NCBI GenBank assembly: GCA_031296355.1
Contig: JARLFX010000123.1
Location: forward strand, 1 to 40,046
Length of the DNA: 40,046 bases
Origin: Acidobacteriaceae bacterium
GTDB taxonomy: Bacteria > Acidobacteriota > Terriglobia > Terriglobales > Acidobacteriaceae
Reading direction: 5' to 3'
The notes under the pieces: model-generated
Seen by the model: the letters and a program-made list of their open reading frames with translations, nothing else
What the model was told of the DNA's origin: nothing
Databases searched by the model: none
Translations under genes and position numbers: made by a program
Part shown: positions 26,886 to 34,889 of the stretch, piece after piece
How the letters are laid out: every line of letters starts with the position of its first letter
Position numbering within the stretch: the stretch's first letter is position 1

Positions 26886-27233
26886 ATGCCTGCTGATTGT
26901 CTCTTCTGCAAGATCGCCAAAGGCGAAATTCCGGTCACCCGCGTGTACGAGGATGACTACTGTCTCTGCTTCCCCGATATTGACCCCAAGGCCCCCATCC
27001 ACCTGCTGCTTATCCCCAAACACCACATCCCCTCCCACGCCCAAACCACCGTGGAGCACCGCCAGCTCCTCGGCCACCTGCTGGAAGCCGCCGCCGAAGT
27101 CGCCCACATGGAGGGTCTTGACGCAAAAGGCTACCGCATCGTCATCAACACCGGCCCCGATGGCGGCCAGTCGGTGAACCACCTTCACCTCCACATCCTC
27201 GGCGGCCGCCCCATGGCCTGGCCCCCCGGCTAA
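26886..27233 (+). CDS. HIT-family nucleotide hydrolase
   Basis: A 115-aa cytosolic protein of the HINT branch, which hydrolyses adenosine phosphoramidates and similar nucleotide conjugates. The histidine triad is HLHLH (His99, 101, 103) followed by ILGG; the N-terminal CLFCKIAKGEIP is characteristic, with Cys5/Cys8 as a possible zinc pair. The full family length is present. AAGGAA lies about eight bases before the ATG. It shares a bidirectional terminator with the 52-aa basic protein on the other strand. Confidence 0.94.
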   Translation: MPADCLFCKIAKGEIPVTRVYEDDYCLCFPDIDPKAPIHLLLIPKHHIPSHAQTTVEHRQLLGHLLEAAAEVAHMEGLDAKGYRIVINTGPDGGQSVNHLHLHILGGRPMAWPPG

Positions 27234-27253
27234 CCCCTCCCACAAACGCAAAA

Positions 27254-27275
27254 AGGCAGGCCCGAAGGCCTGCCT
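27254..27275. terminator. Bidirectional terminator with TTCG/CGAA tetraloop
   Basis: A 9-bp perfect stem AGGCAGGCC/GGCCTGCCT with a 4-base loop. Read on the minus strand the loop is TTCG and the stem is followed by TTTTTGCG, a textbook intrinsic terminator for the small basic protein gene. On the plus strand it follows the HIT gene by 20 bases. Confidence 0.9.
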
Positions 27276-27335
27276 CTTGCATATGTATCGGGACTGGCAC
27301 GCAAAGCGATCCGCCGTGCGCGCAGCACCGTAGGA

Positions 27336-27494
27336 CTATTTGCGCTTGGCTTGTCCGCGTGAAGCCTTCTTGACCTTTGCCTTATTCTCACCGCGTGCTC
27401 CGGTGCGGGGGCCCTTGGGGGCTGCTGCCTTGCGTGCGGCGCGCTTGACCTTCTTGCGCTCGTCCTTCTCGGTAATGCTCTTTGTATTTGCCAT
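27336..27494 (-). CDS. Small very basic protein, 52 aa
   Basis: ATG at 27494, stop at 27336. The product begins MANTKSITEKDERKKVKRAA and ends GQAKRK. Lys and Arg make up more than a third of residues, with Ala and Gly most of the rest, and there are no aromatics or cysteines. GGAG and AGGA lie just upstream of the ATG and a strong terminator follows, so it looks like a real, independently expressed gene rather than a chance reading frame. The composition suggests binding to nucleic acid (a ribosome- or nucleoid-associated peptide like the basic tails of histone H1-like proteins), but no family is recognised. Confidence 0.7.
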   Translation of the reverse strand: MANTKSITEKDERKKVKRAARKAAAPKGPRTGARGENKAKVKKASRGQAKRK

Positions 27495-27527
27495 CGATCC
27501 TGCTCTCCAGACTTCTTCCTACAAAAT

Positions 27528-30326
27528 TTACAGGCGCTCTAACATGGCAAACTTCTCCACCAGCTTCTTCACGCCGTGATGTGTAAATTGTACTGTAATC
27601 TTGGCATCTTCCCCGTCTCCCTCGCGCCGGAAGATCACACCCTCCCCATACTTCGGGTGCCGGACGCGCGTTCCCGTCTTCATCCCCGTCTTGCCCGCCG
27701 GCTCCGCCACCTCCAGCTTGGGCCGCCCCGCCTTCGCCGCCGCGCCGCCCCGCGCACCGAAGAAAGTGGCGATATTGTCAATGGAATCGCCCTTTTGCGC
27801 GCTTTTATGCAGCCCAAACTGCAGCCCCTTCTTCGCCGGAACCTGGTGCCCCTGGGGCCCCGCGCTGTCCGCGGCGCTCTGGTCCTCGTCCTCGTAGCTG
27901 TAGTGGCGCTCGCCGCCGTCTTCGTCGCGCTTTTTCCCGTACCGGTTCTGGCCATACCGATTCCCGCCGTAGCCGCCGCCATATCCCCCGCCATAGCTCG
28001 CCCCGGTATCCCGCGGGCTCCCCAGATCCTCGATCAAATGCGCCGGAATCTCCTCCAGAAACCGCGATGGCAGGCTCTGCTCCGGCATATCATTCCCGTA
28101 GCGGCGGCGGTAGCGCGCCCGCGTCATCACCAATGTGTCCATCGCGCGCGTCATGCCCACGTAGCACAGCCGCCGCTCCTCCTCCAGCTGCGGAGGGTCG
28201 GTCAGCGACCGCGAATGCGGAAACAGCCCCTCCTCCATCCCCGTCAAAAACACCAGCGGAAACTCCAGCCCCTTCGCCGCGTGCAGACTCATCAGCGTCA
28301 CTCGCGAATCCGCGTTGTACGAATCCACATCGCTTACCAGCGCCGCATGGTCCAGGAAGTCCGCCAGCGTCTCACCGCGCACCTGCGCGTCCTGCGCCGC
28401 GTTCGCCAGTTCCTTCAGATTCTCAATCCGCGAGAAAGCCTCCGGCGTGCCCTCATCCTCCAGCGCCCGCAGATAGCCGCTGCGGTCATTCAAAAACTTG
28501 ATCAGCTCCGGCAGCGTCGCCGCATCCCCCGGCGCGCGGAACCCTTCTACCGCTTCAACCTTCGTCTCCACCTGCACCGGCTCAGCCTTCTTCGCCGCTG
28601 CCTGCTTCTTCGCCACCGGCGCATCCGCAAACGGATTGAACCGCGCCGCGTCGATCTGTGCCGGATCAAACTGCGTCGACTCCGCCCCCGGAGCCGTAAA
28701 CTCCGCCGGATCAAATCCCGCATCCTGCGATTCTTCCGCCGCCGCTACTTCCTCATCCGCATGAAAATCAAATCCAAAATTAAAACTCTCGTCACCTGCC
28801 GCCGCATCTTCGCTCGCATGCGCATCCACCACTGGCGCTTCCGCCACCTGCACATCTTCTACTAATTTCTCTGCAAACCCCGGCGCCATCATCGCGCGCG
28901 CATCGCTGATCAGCCGCACAAACCCCTCCAGCGCCGTCAACGCCCGCTGTGGCAGCAGCCTCTGCGCAATCGCGCGCTGCACCGCGTCCCACGTGCTCAG
29001 CCCCGTCTCCAGCGCCAGCCGCTCAATCGTCTCCAGCGTCGTCTTCCCAATGCCGCGCGCCGGCGTATTGATTGACCGTGCCAGCGCAATCGAATCATTC
29101 GGGTTCTGCACCAGCTTCAGATAGCTGAGCATGTCCTTGATCTCGGCGCGTTCGTAGAATGAGAAGCCGCCCACCATCGTGTACTGCATGTTGTAGCGCC
29201 GCATCGCCTCTTCCACCAGCCGCGATTGCGAATTCGTCCGGTACAGCACCGCGCACCGTGGCTCAGCGTCGCTCTGCCCCGCCTCGCGCAGATACGTCGC
29301 AATCCTGTCCGCCACAAACAGCGCTTCATTCTCACCATCCGGCGCTTCGTAGTAGCCGATCTTCGCGCCGCCCTCCCGCGCCGTCCACAGCTCCTTGCCC
29401 TTGCGCTGCGTGTTGTTCCGCACCACCGCGCTCGCGCCTTCCAGAATCATCTCCGTCGACCGGTAGTTCTGCTCCAGCCGGATCGTCTTGACCTCCGGAA
29501 AATCCTTCTCGAACTCCAGGATGTTCTTGATGTCCGCGCCGCGCCAGCTGTAGATGCTCTGGTCCTCATCGCCCACCACGCACACGTTATGATGGCTGCC
29601 GCTCAGCAGTTTCATCAGCTCATACTGCGGCTTGTTCGTGTCCTGGTACTCGTCGATCAGCAGATACTTGTACCGCCGGTTGTACTTCTCGCGCACCTCG
29701 CCCGAGCCCTTCAGCAGCCGCACCGTCTCCAGCAGCAGATCGTCGAAGTCCACCGCATTCGCCTTCGCCAGCTCCTTGCGATACGCCTCAAAGATATGCG
29801 AGATCTTCTCATCCTGCGGATTCGTGGAGTTCAGAAAATACTCCTGCGGATCGATCATGTGGTTCTTCGCCCACGAGATCTTCCCCAGCACCACCCGCGG
29901 CTTCAGCTGCTTGTCGTCGATGCCCATCCGCCGCATCGCCTGCTTCACCACCGCCTGCTGATCGTTCTCGTCGTAGATAGCGAAATCCTTCGTCAGCCCC
30001 ACGCCGTTCACCCGCAGCGCCTCCACGTCGCGTCGCAGCGTCCGCACGCAGAACGAGTGAAACGTCGAAAGCACCGGCCGCGCCAGCGACGTATGCCCGA
30101 TCAGCTTGTCCACGCGCTCCGCCATCTCCTTCGCGGCCTTGTTGGTAAACGTCACCGCCAGGATCGAATCCGGAGCCACGCCCTTCACGTCGATCAGGTA
30201 CGCAATGCGGTGCGTAATCACGCGCGTCTTACCCGACCCCGCGCCCGCGAGAATCAGCACCGGCCCATCCACGGCCTCCACGCCCTCGCGCTGCTGCGGA
30301 TTCATTTTTTCCAGAAGATGATGCAA
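27528..30326 (-). CDS. pcrA: PcrA/UvrD-type superfamily 1 DNA helicase with acidic insertion
   Basis: A 3'-5' ATP-dependent DNA helicase for repair, replication-fork rescue and removal of RecA filaments. It is 932 aa, against about 720-740 in typical PcrA. Visible motifs: Walker A GAGSGKT (28-34), TFTNKAA (60-66), DEYQDTN (225-231), GDEDQSIYSWRGA (252-264), LEQNYRS (284-290), LMSLHAAKGLEFP (678-690) and YVGMTRA (722-728). The C-terminus carries the Tudor-like RNA-polymerase-contact domain (RVRHPKYGEGVI). Extra material: an acidic, Phe-containing low-complexity insertion at about 489-604 in domain 2B, and a Gly/Tyr-rich linker near 777-797. The start is TTG at 30326 with GGAG six bases upstream; ATG 30305 is the alternative. 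Confidence 0.93.
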   Translation of the reverse strand: MHHLLEKMNPQQREGVEAVDGPVLILAGAGSGKTRVITHRIAYLIDVKGVAPDSILAVTFTNKAAKEMAERVDKLIGHTSLARPVLSTFHSFCVRTLRRDVEALRVNGVGLTKDFAIYDENDQQAVVKQAMRRMGIDDKQLKPRVVLGKISWAKNHMIDPQEYFLNSTNPQDEKISHIFEAYRKELAKANAVDFDDLLLETVRLLKGSGEVREKYNRRYKYLLIDEYQDTNKPQYELMKLLSGSHHNVCVVGDEDQSIYSWRGADIKNILEFEKDFPEVKTIRLEQNYRSTEMILEGASAVVRNNTQRKGKELWTAREGGAKIGYYEAPDGENEALFVADRIATYLREAGQSDAEPRCAVLYRTNSQSRLVEEAMRRYNMQYTMVGGFSFYERAEIKDMLSYLKLVQNPNDSIALARSINTPARGIGKTTLETIERLALETGLSTWDAVQRAIAQRLLPQRALTALEGFVRLISDARAMMAPGFAEKLVEDVQVAEAPVVDAHASEDAAAGDESFNFGFDFHADEEVAAAEESQDAGFDPAEFTAPGAESTQFDPAQIDAARFNPFADAPVAKKQAAAKKAEPVQVETKVEAVEGFRAPGDAATLPELIKFLNDRSGYLRALEDEGTPEAFSRIENLKELANAAQDAQVRGETLADFLDHAALVSDVDSYNADSRVTLMSLHAAKGLEFPLVFLTGMEEGLFPHSRSLTDPPQLEEERRLCYVGMTRAMDTLVMTRARYRRRYGNDMPEQSLPSRFLEEIPAHLIEDLGSPRDTGASYGGGYGGGYGGNRYGQNRYGKKRDEDGGERHYSYEDEDQSAADSAGPQGHQVPAKKGLQFGLHKSAQKGDSIDNIATFFGARGGAAAKAGRPKLEVAEPAGKTGMKTGTRVRHPKYGEGVIFRREGDGEDAKITVQFTHHGVKKLVEKFAMLERL

Positions 30327-30382
30327 GGTTCACTCCAATGTTAAGTGTATCGCCCCACGTTTCGGATATCCTGTCTACACAG

Positions 30383-30979
30383 ATGCCCTCCGAAAAGAAC
30401 ATCGCCATCTTCTGCGCCTCGGCAGACGGAAACCGTCCGCTCTACCTCGAACTCGCCCGCGAAATGGGCCGCGCCCTCGCCCGCCGCGGCTACGGAGCCG
30501 TCTACGGAGGTGCCCAGGTCGGCATGATGGGAGCCCTCGCCGAAGGCGTCCTCTCCGAAAACGGACGCATCATCGGCGTCATCCCTCACGTTCTCGAAAA
30601 AGTGGAGATCACCCACCGCGGCATCACCGAGCTGCACATCGTGCCCAACATGCACGAGCGCAAAGCCCTCATCGCGTCGAAGTCAGACGCCTTCATCGCC
30701 CTGCCCGGCGGCATCGGCACTTTCGAAGAGATCTTCGAAGCCATCACATGGGCCCAGCTCCGCATCCACCAGAAGCCCTGCCTCTTCCTCAACGCCGCAG
30801 GCTACTACGACAAGCTCCTCGATTTCATGAGCTACATCACCGCCGAAGGCATGTTCCGCGGCAGCACTATGGGCCTCCTGAAAGTCGCCACCACCGTAGA
30901 AGAAGCCCTCTCCATCGTCGAAGCCGACTGGGCCACCAACCCATCCGCCAACCGCGCAGCAAACCTCTCCCTCACCTAA
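30383..30979 (+). CDS. LOG-family Rossmann-fold protein (TIGR00730 type)
   Basis: A 198-aa cytosolic protein of the LOG (lonely guy) family, which cleaves nucleoside 5'-monophosphates to base plus ribose 5-phosphate. Seen: IAIFCASADGN at the start, YGGAQVGMMG (41-50), MHERKA with Arg93, and PGGIGTFEEIFE (108-119), the diagnostic phosphate-binding and catalytic motif. Substrate in bacteria is often AMP or a cytokinin-like ribotide; not assigned here. ATG 30383 is chosen because the family usually begins directly at this strand; an upstream in-frame ATG at 30338 would add 15 unlikely residues. It is divergent from pcrA with only 56 bases between starts, so the promoters must overlap. Confidence 0.9.
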   Translation: MPSEKNIAIFCASADGNRPLYLELAREMGRALARRGYGAVYGGAQVGMMGALAEGVLSENGRIIGVIPHVLEKVEITHRGITELHIVPNMHERKALIASKSDAFIALPGGIGTFEEIFEAITWAQLRIHQKPCLFLNAAGYYDKLLDFMSYITAEGMFRGSTMGLLKVATTVEEALSIVEADWATNPSANRAANLSLT

Positions 30980-31008
30980 ACACTATTGCCAGTCCCTCCA
31001 ACCGATTT

Positions 31009-31046
31009 GTCATTCCGCAGCGAAGCGGCGGAATCTGCTTCTCGCC
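31009..31046 (+). repeat. Variant GTCATTCCG repeat
   Basis: GTCATTCCGCAGCGAAGCGG followed by CGGAATCTGCTTCTCG. It resembles the GTCATTCTGAGCG element but carries an inner inverted repeat (ATTCCG...CGGAAT), so it can form a hairpin. Part of the repeat-filled spacer after the LOG gene. Confidence 0.55.
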
Positions 31047-31089
31047 GATGCCAGCTACAGCTGTACCTAACAGTCACCAGTGCGGGTGC

Positions 31090-31115
31090 CCCAGGTCTCG
31101 CTTTTGAGACCTGGG
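31090..31115. repeat. Hairpin repeat (GGGTGCCCCAGGTCTC type)
   Basis: A perfect 10-bp stem CCCAGGTCTC/GAGACCTGGG with a 6-base loop, preceded by GGGTGCC. A related element with GGGTGCC before an imperfect stem is at 35051-35087. It could also act as terminator for the LOG gene or for the DUF971 operon on the other strand. Confidence 0.55.
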
Positions 31116-31170
31116 TTCGACTGTTCACTTCGCCACAACTGCACGGCTCCGCCGAACCATATTCAATTTT

Positions 31171-31203
31171 GTCATTCTGAGCGCAGTGAAGAACCTGCTT
31201 CTG
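31171..31203 (+). repeat. GTCATTCTGAGCG intergenic repeat
   Basis: GTCATTCTGAGCGCAGTGAA then GAACCTGCTTCTG. A close copy of the element that also occurs at 34994, 35181 and 39540. It lies between the convergent LOG and DUF971 genes. Confidence 0.8.
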
Positions 31204-31244
31204 CCTCTGCGACCAACGGGAGCCGCCCTTACGCGCAAAGCGCG

Positions 31245-31670
31245 TTATTCGCCGTGCGCGCAGCACTCATAGCACTGGCAAACTCTTCGCAGATACTCCC
31301 ACGAATAGATCCCGCTGTCGTGCCCATCGTCCCACTTGAACCGCACTGCATAATTCCCCACCTGCGTCACCGTCTGCGGCCGCGCCGGCGGCTTGAACAT
31401 CGGCAGCAACTGCGGAGCCGCCTTCCGCGCCTCACCCGGCTTGCGTCCCTCCGCCTGCCGCTCCTCGTGGCACGTCGCGCACGGGCAAGCATCGCGCAGC
31501 CACGCAAAGCTCCACGCGCTCTTGTGCCCATCTTTCCAGTCGATCTCCACGCCGGTGCCTTCCGTCTTCTTCACCCGCACCTTCGCCGGAGTCACCGCGT
31601 CGAGTGAAAGTTTCTCCTCCACCTTCGCCGCCTCGTCTTTGCTCACAAACCGTATGCCTTCATGGCTCAT
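31245..31670 (-). CDS. DUF971-domain protein with extra C-terminal cysteine cluster
   Basis: A 141-aa cytosolic protein containing the DUF971 domain, the same fold as the N-terminal domain of gamma-butyrobetaine hydroxylase. Key segments: IDWKDGHKSAWSFAWLRDACPCATC (Cys62, 64, 67) and VGNYAVRFKWDDGHDSGIYSWEYLR. Stand-alone DUF971 proteins are linked in some bacteria to Fe-S or metal handling. This one has an added CQCYECC end (Cys131, 133, 136, 137), which together with the first cysteines could bind a metal. Its ATG overlaps the SemiSWEET stop codon (ATGA), so it is translationally coupled as the last gene of a three-gene operon. Function is unknown. Confidence 0.83.
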   Translation of the reverse strand: MSHEGIRFVSKDEAAKVEEKLSLDAVTPAKVRVKKTEGTGVEIDWKDGHKSAWSFAWLRDACPCATCHEERQAEGRKPGEARKAAPQLLPMFKPPARPQTVTQVGNYAVRFKWDDGHDSGIYSWEYLRRVCQCYECCAHGE

Positions 31671-31966
31671 TGTTCATCCTTCATCTGCTCTGCGTCATAC
31701 GCAGCGTCATACTTCAGTTTCAAAATTAAAATTGCGATAGAAAGCCCAAACGTCACCAGGTTCGCTCCCGCCACCGGCCACGAGTGCGACAGAATTCCAT
31801 ACGTCAGCCACAGCGCCGTCCCGGTCGAGAACAAAATAAACATCCCCAGCGAAATATCCCGCGCCGAGCGCAGCTTCAGCACCCGCACCAGCTGCGGCAA
31901 AAACGAGATCGTCGTGCATACCGCCGCCACATACCCGATCATGTCGATCACACTTTTCCGCATCAT
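31667..31966 (-). CDS. SemiSWEET / MtN3-family small transporter
   Basis: A 99-aa inner-membrane protein with three helices, the bacterial half-size SWEET that dimerises to pass sugars. Seen: MIGYVAAVCTTISFLPQ with the PQ motif at 24-25, then LKLRSARDISLGMF, LWLTYGIL and NLVTFGLSIAILILK. The length fits the family (about 85-100). The ATG at 31966 overlaps the TauE-like stop codon, with GGAGG directly before it; a second ATG at 31963 is equally possible. The stop overlaps the DUF971 start. The substrate cannot be predicted; its pairing with an anion exporter-like protein is unusual. Confidence 0.85.
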   Translation of the reverse strand: MMRKSVIDMIGYVAAVCTTISFLPQLVRVLKLRSARDISLGMFILFSTGTALWLTYGILSHSWPVAGANLVTFGLSIAILILKLKYDAAYDAEQMKDEQ

Positions 31967-32766
31967 CCTCCGTGCGCCTGCTTCCAGAAAAAATACCCTG
32001 CCACCAGGCAGCCCGTCGCCACCACAATCACCCGCAACACGTTCGCGCTGATGCGCCGTGCATACTGCGCCCCCAGCCATCCGCCCAGCCCGGCAAACAC
32101 CATCGAGATCAGGCAGTAGTGCCAGATCACCGCGCCCTGCACCACAAACGTCAGCACCGCACACAAATTAGATAAACACGCCGCCAGCACCTTCAGCGAA
32201 TTCAGCTCGTGCATCTCTTCCACGCCAAACAGCGCCAGCGCACTCATGATCAAAAATCCCGCGCCCGCCCCAAAGTATCCGATGTAAAAACACACCGGCA
32301 GCAGCACCGCCAGCAACACCCACACATTCGGCTTGCGCGGCACATGCGGCGTGGCTGACCGCCGCCCCAGCCACCGCGACACCGGCCCGCTCACGCCAAA
32401 CAGCAGCGTCGCCACCAGCAGCAGCCACGGCACCATATGCAGAAACGTGATCTGCTTCGTCTTCAGCAGCACCACCGCGCCGCCAATGCCGCCCAGAACC
32501 GAAGCGGTCGCCACCGGAAACAGCAGGTCGCGCCGCAGATCATCCCGCAGCGCCGTCACGCTGGTCAACTGCCCCGGCCACAGCGCCACCGTATTCGTCG
32601 CATTCGCCTGGATCGGCGGCACGCCCATCGCCAGCATCGCCGGAAACGACAGGAACGACCCGCCCCCCGCCATCGCATTCATCACGCCCGCGATGAACGA
32701 AGCCGCAACCAGCCAAGCAAACTCATACCGCGGCGCAAGATGAAAGAAATGGAGCATCTCTTCCAT
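31963..32766 (-). CDS. TauE/SafE-family membrane permease
   Basis: A 267-aa inner-membrane protein of the TauE/SafE family (PF01925), whose characterised members export sulfite, sulfoacetate or related anions. Two internally homologous halves: AGVMNAMAGGGSFLSFPAML with ANATNTVALWPGQ, and FGAGAGFLIMSALALFG with LNSLKVLAACLSNLCAV. About eight helices. The frame is open to 32811; the ATG at 32766 is preferred because the upstream residues are hydrophilic and family-untypical. First gene of an operon with SemiSWEET and DUF971, joined by 4-base stop/start overlaps. The substrate is unknown. Confidence 0.88.
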   Translation of the reverse strand: MEEMLHFFHLAPRYEFAWLVAASFIAGVMNAMAGGGSFLSFPAMLAMGVPPIQANATNTVALWPGQLTSVTALRDDLRRDLLFPVATASVLGGIGGAVVLLKTKQITFLHMVPWLLLVATLLFGVSGPVSRWLGRRSATPHVPRKPNVWVLLAVLLPVCFYIGYFGAGAGFLIMSALALFGVEEMHELNSLKVLAACLSNLCAVLTFVVQGAVIWHYCLISMVFAGLGGWLGAQYARRISANVLRVIVVATGCLVAGYFFWKQAHGG

Positions 32767-32852
32767 TGTATTGGTGTGTGCCGTACGCTGCGAATTGTTG
32801 TGGCAAACCACTGTTCACTCGCCAATGCCACGCCGTTAGGTATCCTGTCTCC

Positions 32853-34058
32853 ATGCGTCCACGCTTCCTCGCCCAAATACTCTCTGTCGCGATTGCCCTG
32901 GCACCCTGTGCCCACGGCCAACAAACCATCCGCCGTCTTGACGGCCATCGTCTGTCCGCCGGCAAAGCCAACGCAATCGCCGATGCAGAGCTCAAGCGCG
33001 ACGGAGTCATGGGGGCCCAGCTCGCCATCCTCAACCATGGCCGCGTCGTGTGGACCCACGCCTACGGCCTGCGCAACGCAGAGAAAAATCTCCCCATGAC
33101 GACGGACACCAATATCTGGGCCGCCTCTATCACCAAGGGCGTCTTTGCCACCTGGGTCATGCATCTCGCCGAACAGCACCGCGTCGATCTCGATCAACCC
33201 ATCGCGCGGATGCTTGCGCACCCTCTGAACGAATACGAACCCTATCGCCAATCAGCCACCGATCTCGTTCACGATCCCCAATGGCAGCAGGTCACCCCGC
33301 GCATCCTGCTCGCGCACACCTCCGGTCTCTCAAACTTCGTCACAGGTGAACCTGACAAAAAGCTTCGCCTCCACTTCCCGCCCGGCACTCGCTTTGCCTA
33401 CTCCGGCGAAGGACTTAATCTTCTTCAGCTTGCCCTCGAAGAAAAACTGCACGAGCCGCTGGACGTTGCGATGCAGCGCGATCTCTTTACCCCGCTCGGC
33501 ATGAATCGCACCGGCATGGTCTGGCACGACGACTTCGCCGCCAATACCGCGCTCCGGTACGATGCCGCAGGTCACCACATCGGCACCACGCATCGCGACC
33601 GCGCGCGCGCTGCCGGCTCCATGAGCACCACCATTCAGGACCTTTCCCGTTTTATCGAAGCCCTGCTCGCAGACAAGATTCTTCAGCCCTCCACGAAAGC
33701 AGATATGTTTACGCCGCAGATCACCATCCGCGCCGCACACCAGTTCCCCACCTTTGACTCTGCCGTCAGCGACGAAGGCCCGCACGTCGGTCTCGCATAC
33801 GGTCAGGGCTGGGGTCTGCTCACGCGCACGCCATACGGTCCAGCCTTCTTCAAAGAGGGCGACGGCGCAGAAAACTACCTCATCTGTTTCACCCGCAGCG
33901 GCACCTGTATGATCCTGCTGACCAACAGCGACAACGGCGAACTCGCATTCCGCCCCTTGCTGGAGCAGTTGATCGGCGACAGCGTCACTCCCTGGGAATG
34001 GGAAAGCTACACTCGCGCATCCATCCTCCAGAATGAGGAGCACAGCCCACCGAAATAA
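32853..34058 (+). CDS. Secreted serine hydrolase, beta-lactamase class C / peptidase S12 family
   Basis: A 401-aa protein with an N-terminal signal peptide (FLAQILSVAIALAPCAHGQ). The catalytic SxxK motif is SITK (Ser92, Lys95). The second motif is YSG (Tyr183) in FAYSGEGLNLL, and HTSGLSN (155-161) is a family hallmark. The usual third motif (KTG/HTG) appears as EGDGAEN. This pattern is common in D-aminopeptidases, esterases and penicillin-binding-protein-like hydrolases, so beta-lactamase activity should not be assumed. The ATG at 32853 is chosen as the start of the signal peptide; the frame is open to 32766. Divergent from the TauE operon. Its stop lies three bases from the stop of the convergent ABC ATPase gene. 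Confidence 0.9.
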   Translation: MRPRFLAQILSVAIALAPCAHGQQTIRRLDGHRLSAGKANAIADAELKRDGVMGAQLAILNHGRVVWTHAYGLRNAEKNLPMTTDTNIWAASITKGVFATWVMHLAEQHRVDLDQPIARMLAHPLNEYEPYRQSATDLVHDPQWQQVTPRILLAHTSGLSNFVTGEPDKKLRLHFPPGTRFAYSGEGLNLLQLALEEKLHEPLDVAMQRDLFTPLGMNRTGMVWHDDFAANTALRYDAAGHHIGTTHRDRARAAGSMSTTIQDLSRFIEALLADKILQPSTKADMFTPQITIRAAHQFPTFDSAVSDEGPHVGLAYGQGWGLLTRTPYGPAFFKEGDGAENYLICFTRSGTCMILLTNSDNGELAFRPLLEQLIGDSVTPWEWESYTRASILQNEEHSPPK

Positions 34059-34061
34059 TGC

Positions 34062-34838
34062 TCAGGCCTGTATCTCCGGCGTCGCCGCAATCAACTGCCG
34101 CGTATACTCCTCGCGCGGCTCCTCGCACACCTGCGCGCAATCCCCAATCTCCACCAGCCGCCCGCGCTGCAGCACCGCAATCCGCATTGACAGATACCGC
34201 ACCAGCGGCATTGAGTGCGAGATGAACAGATACGTCATCCCCCGCGACCGCTGCAGCTCCTGCAGCAAGTTGATCACCTGCGCCCCCACGCTCACATCCA
34301 GCGCGCTCACCGGCTCATCCAGCACCAGGAACTCCGGCCTTAGCGCCAGCGCCCGCGCAATATTCACCCGCTGCCTCTGCCCGCCGCTGAACTCATGCGG
34401 AAACCGTTCCATCGCGCTCGCATCCAGCCCCACCTCGCGCAGCAACTCCCCCACACGCACATTGCGCTCTTCCTTGCTCAGCTTTTCTCCGTGAATGGCG
34501 AACGGTTCCCCCACGATCTCCCGCACTCTCATCCGCGGATTCAGTGCCGCGAACGGATCCTGAAACACGATCTGCATCCGCTGCCGCAGCGCCCGCAACT
34601 CCGCCGATGAAGCGCCCAACACATCCACATCATCGAACCGCACCGCCCCAGCCGTCGGCTCGATCAGCCGCAGAATCATCCGCGCCACGGTACTCTTCCC
34701 CGAGCCCGACTCCCCCACCAGCCCCAGCGTCTCGCCCCGCGCAATCTCAAACGACACATCATCCACCACGCGACTCACCCCACCCTCGCGCGGATACTCC
34801 TTCACCAGATTCCGAGCCGAAACCAGCACCTCACCCAT
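34062..34838 (-). CDS. ABC transporter ATP-binding protein, OppF/DppF type
   Basis: A 258-aa cytosolic ATPase of the oligopeptide/dipeptide/nickel importer type. Walker A is GESGSGKST (42-50), the Q-loop is in IVFQDPFAALNPRMRV, the signature is SGGQRQR (151-157), Walker B is FLVLDEP (170-176), and the switch histidine is in ISHSM (His208). The final segment CEEPREEYTRQLIAATP is the typical OppF C-terminal tail. Such ATPases work as heterodimers with an OppD partner and two permeases, but none of these is next to it, so it is solitary here. Its partners may lie elsewhere, or the frame upstream may have been broken by the repeat island. Confidence 0.92.
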   Translation of the reverse strand: MGEVLVSARNLVKEYPREGGVSRVVDDVSFEIARGETLGLVGESGSGKSTVARMILRLIEPTAGAVRFDDVDVLGASSAELRALRQRMQIVFQDPFAALNPRMRVREIVGEPFAIHGEKLSKEERNVRVGELLREVGLDASAMERFPHEFSGGQRQRVNIARALALRPEFLVLDEPVSALDVSVGAQVINLLQELQRSRGMTYLFISHSMPLVRYLSMRIAVLQRGRLVEIGDCAQVCEEPREEYTRQLIAATPEIQA

Positions 34839-34889
34839 AGCCGAATCCTAGCACCCCCACGGTGCCTGTCATTCCACCTCAGTTTATTC

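Noticed and set aside
27576..30344. Long plus-strand open frames antisense to pcrA (27576-28865 and 29226-30344)
   Set aside because: Arg/His/Leu-rich composition and no ribosome sites; pcrA motifs occupy the minus strand throughout.
32853..34058. Calling the serine hydrolase an antibiotic-resistance beta-lactamase
   Set aside because: The YxN motif is YSG and the KTG motif is missing, a pattern usual in S12 peptidases and esterases, so resistance cannot be claimed.
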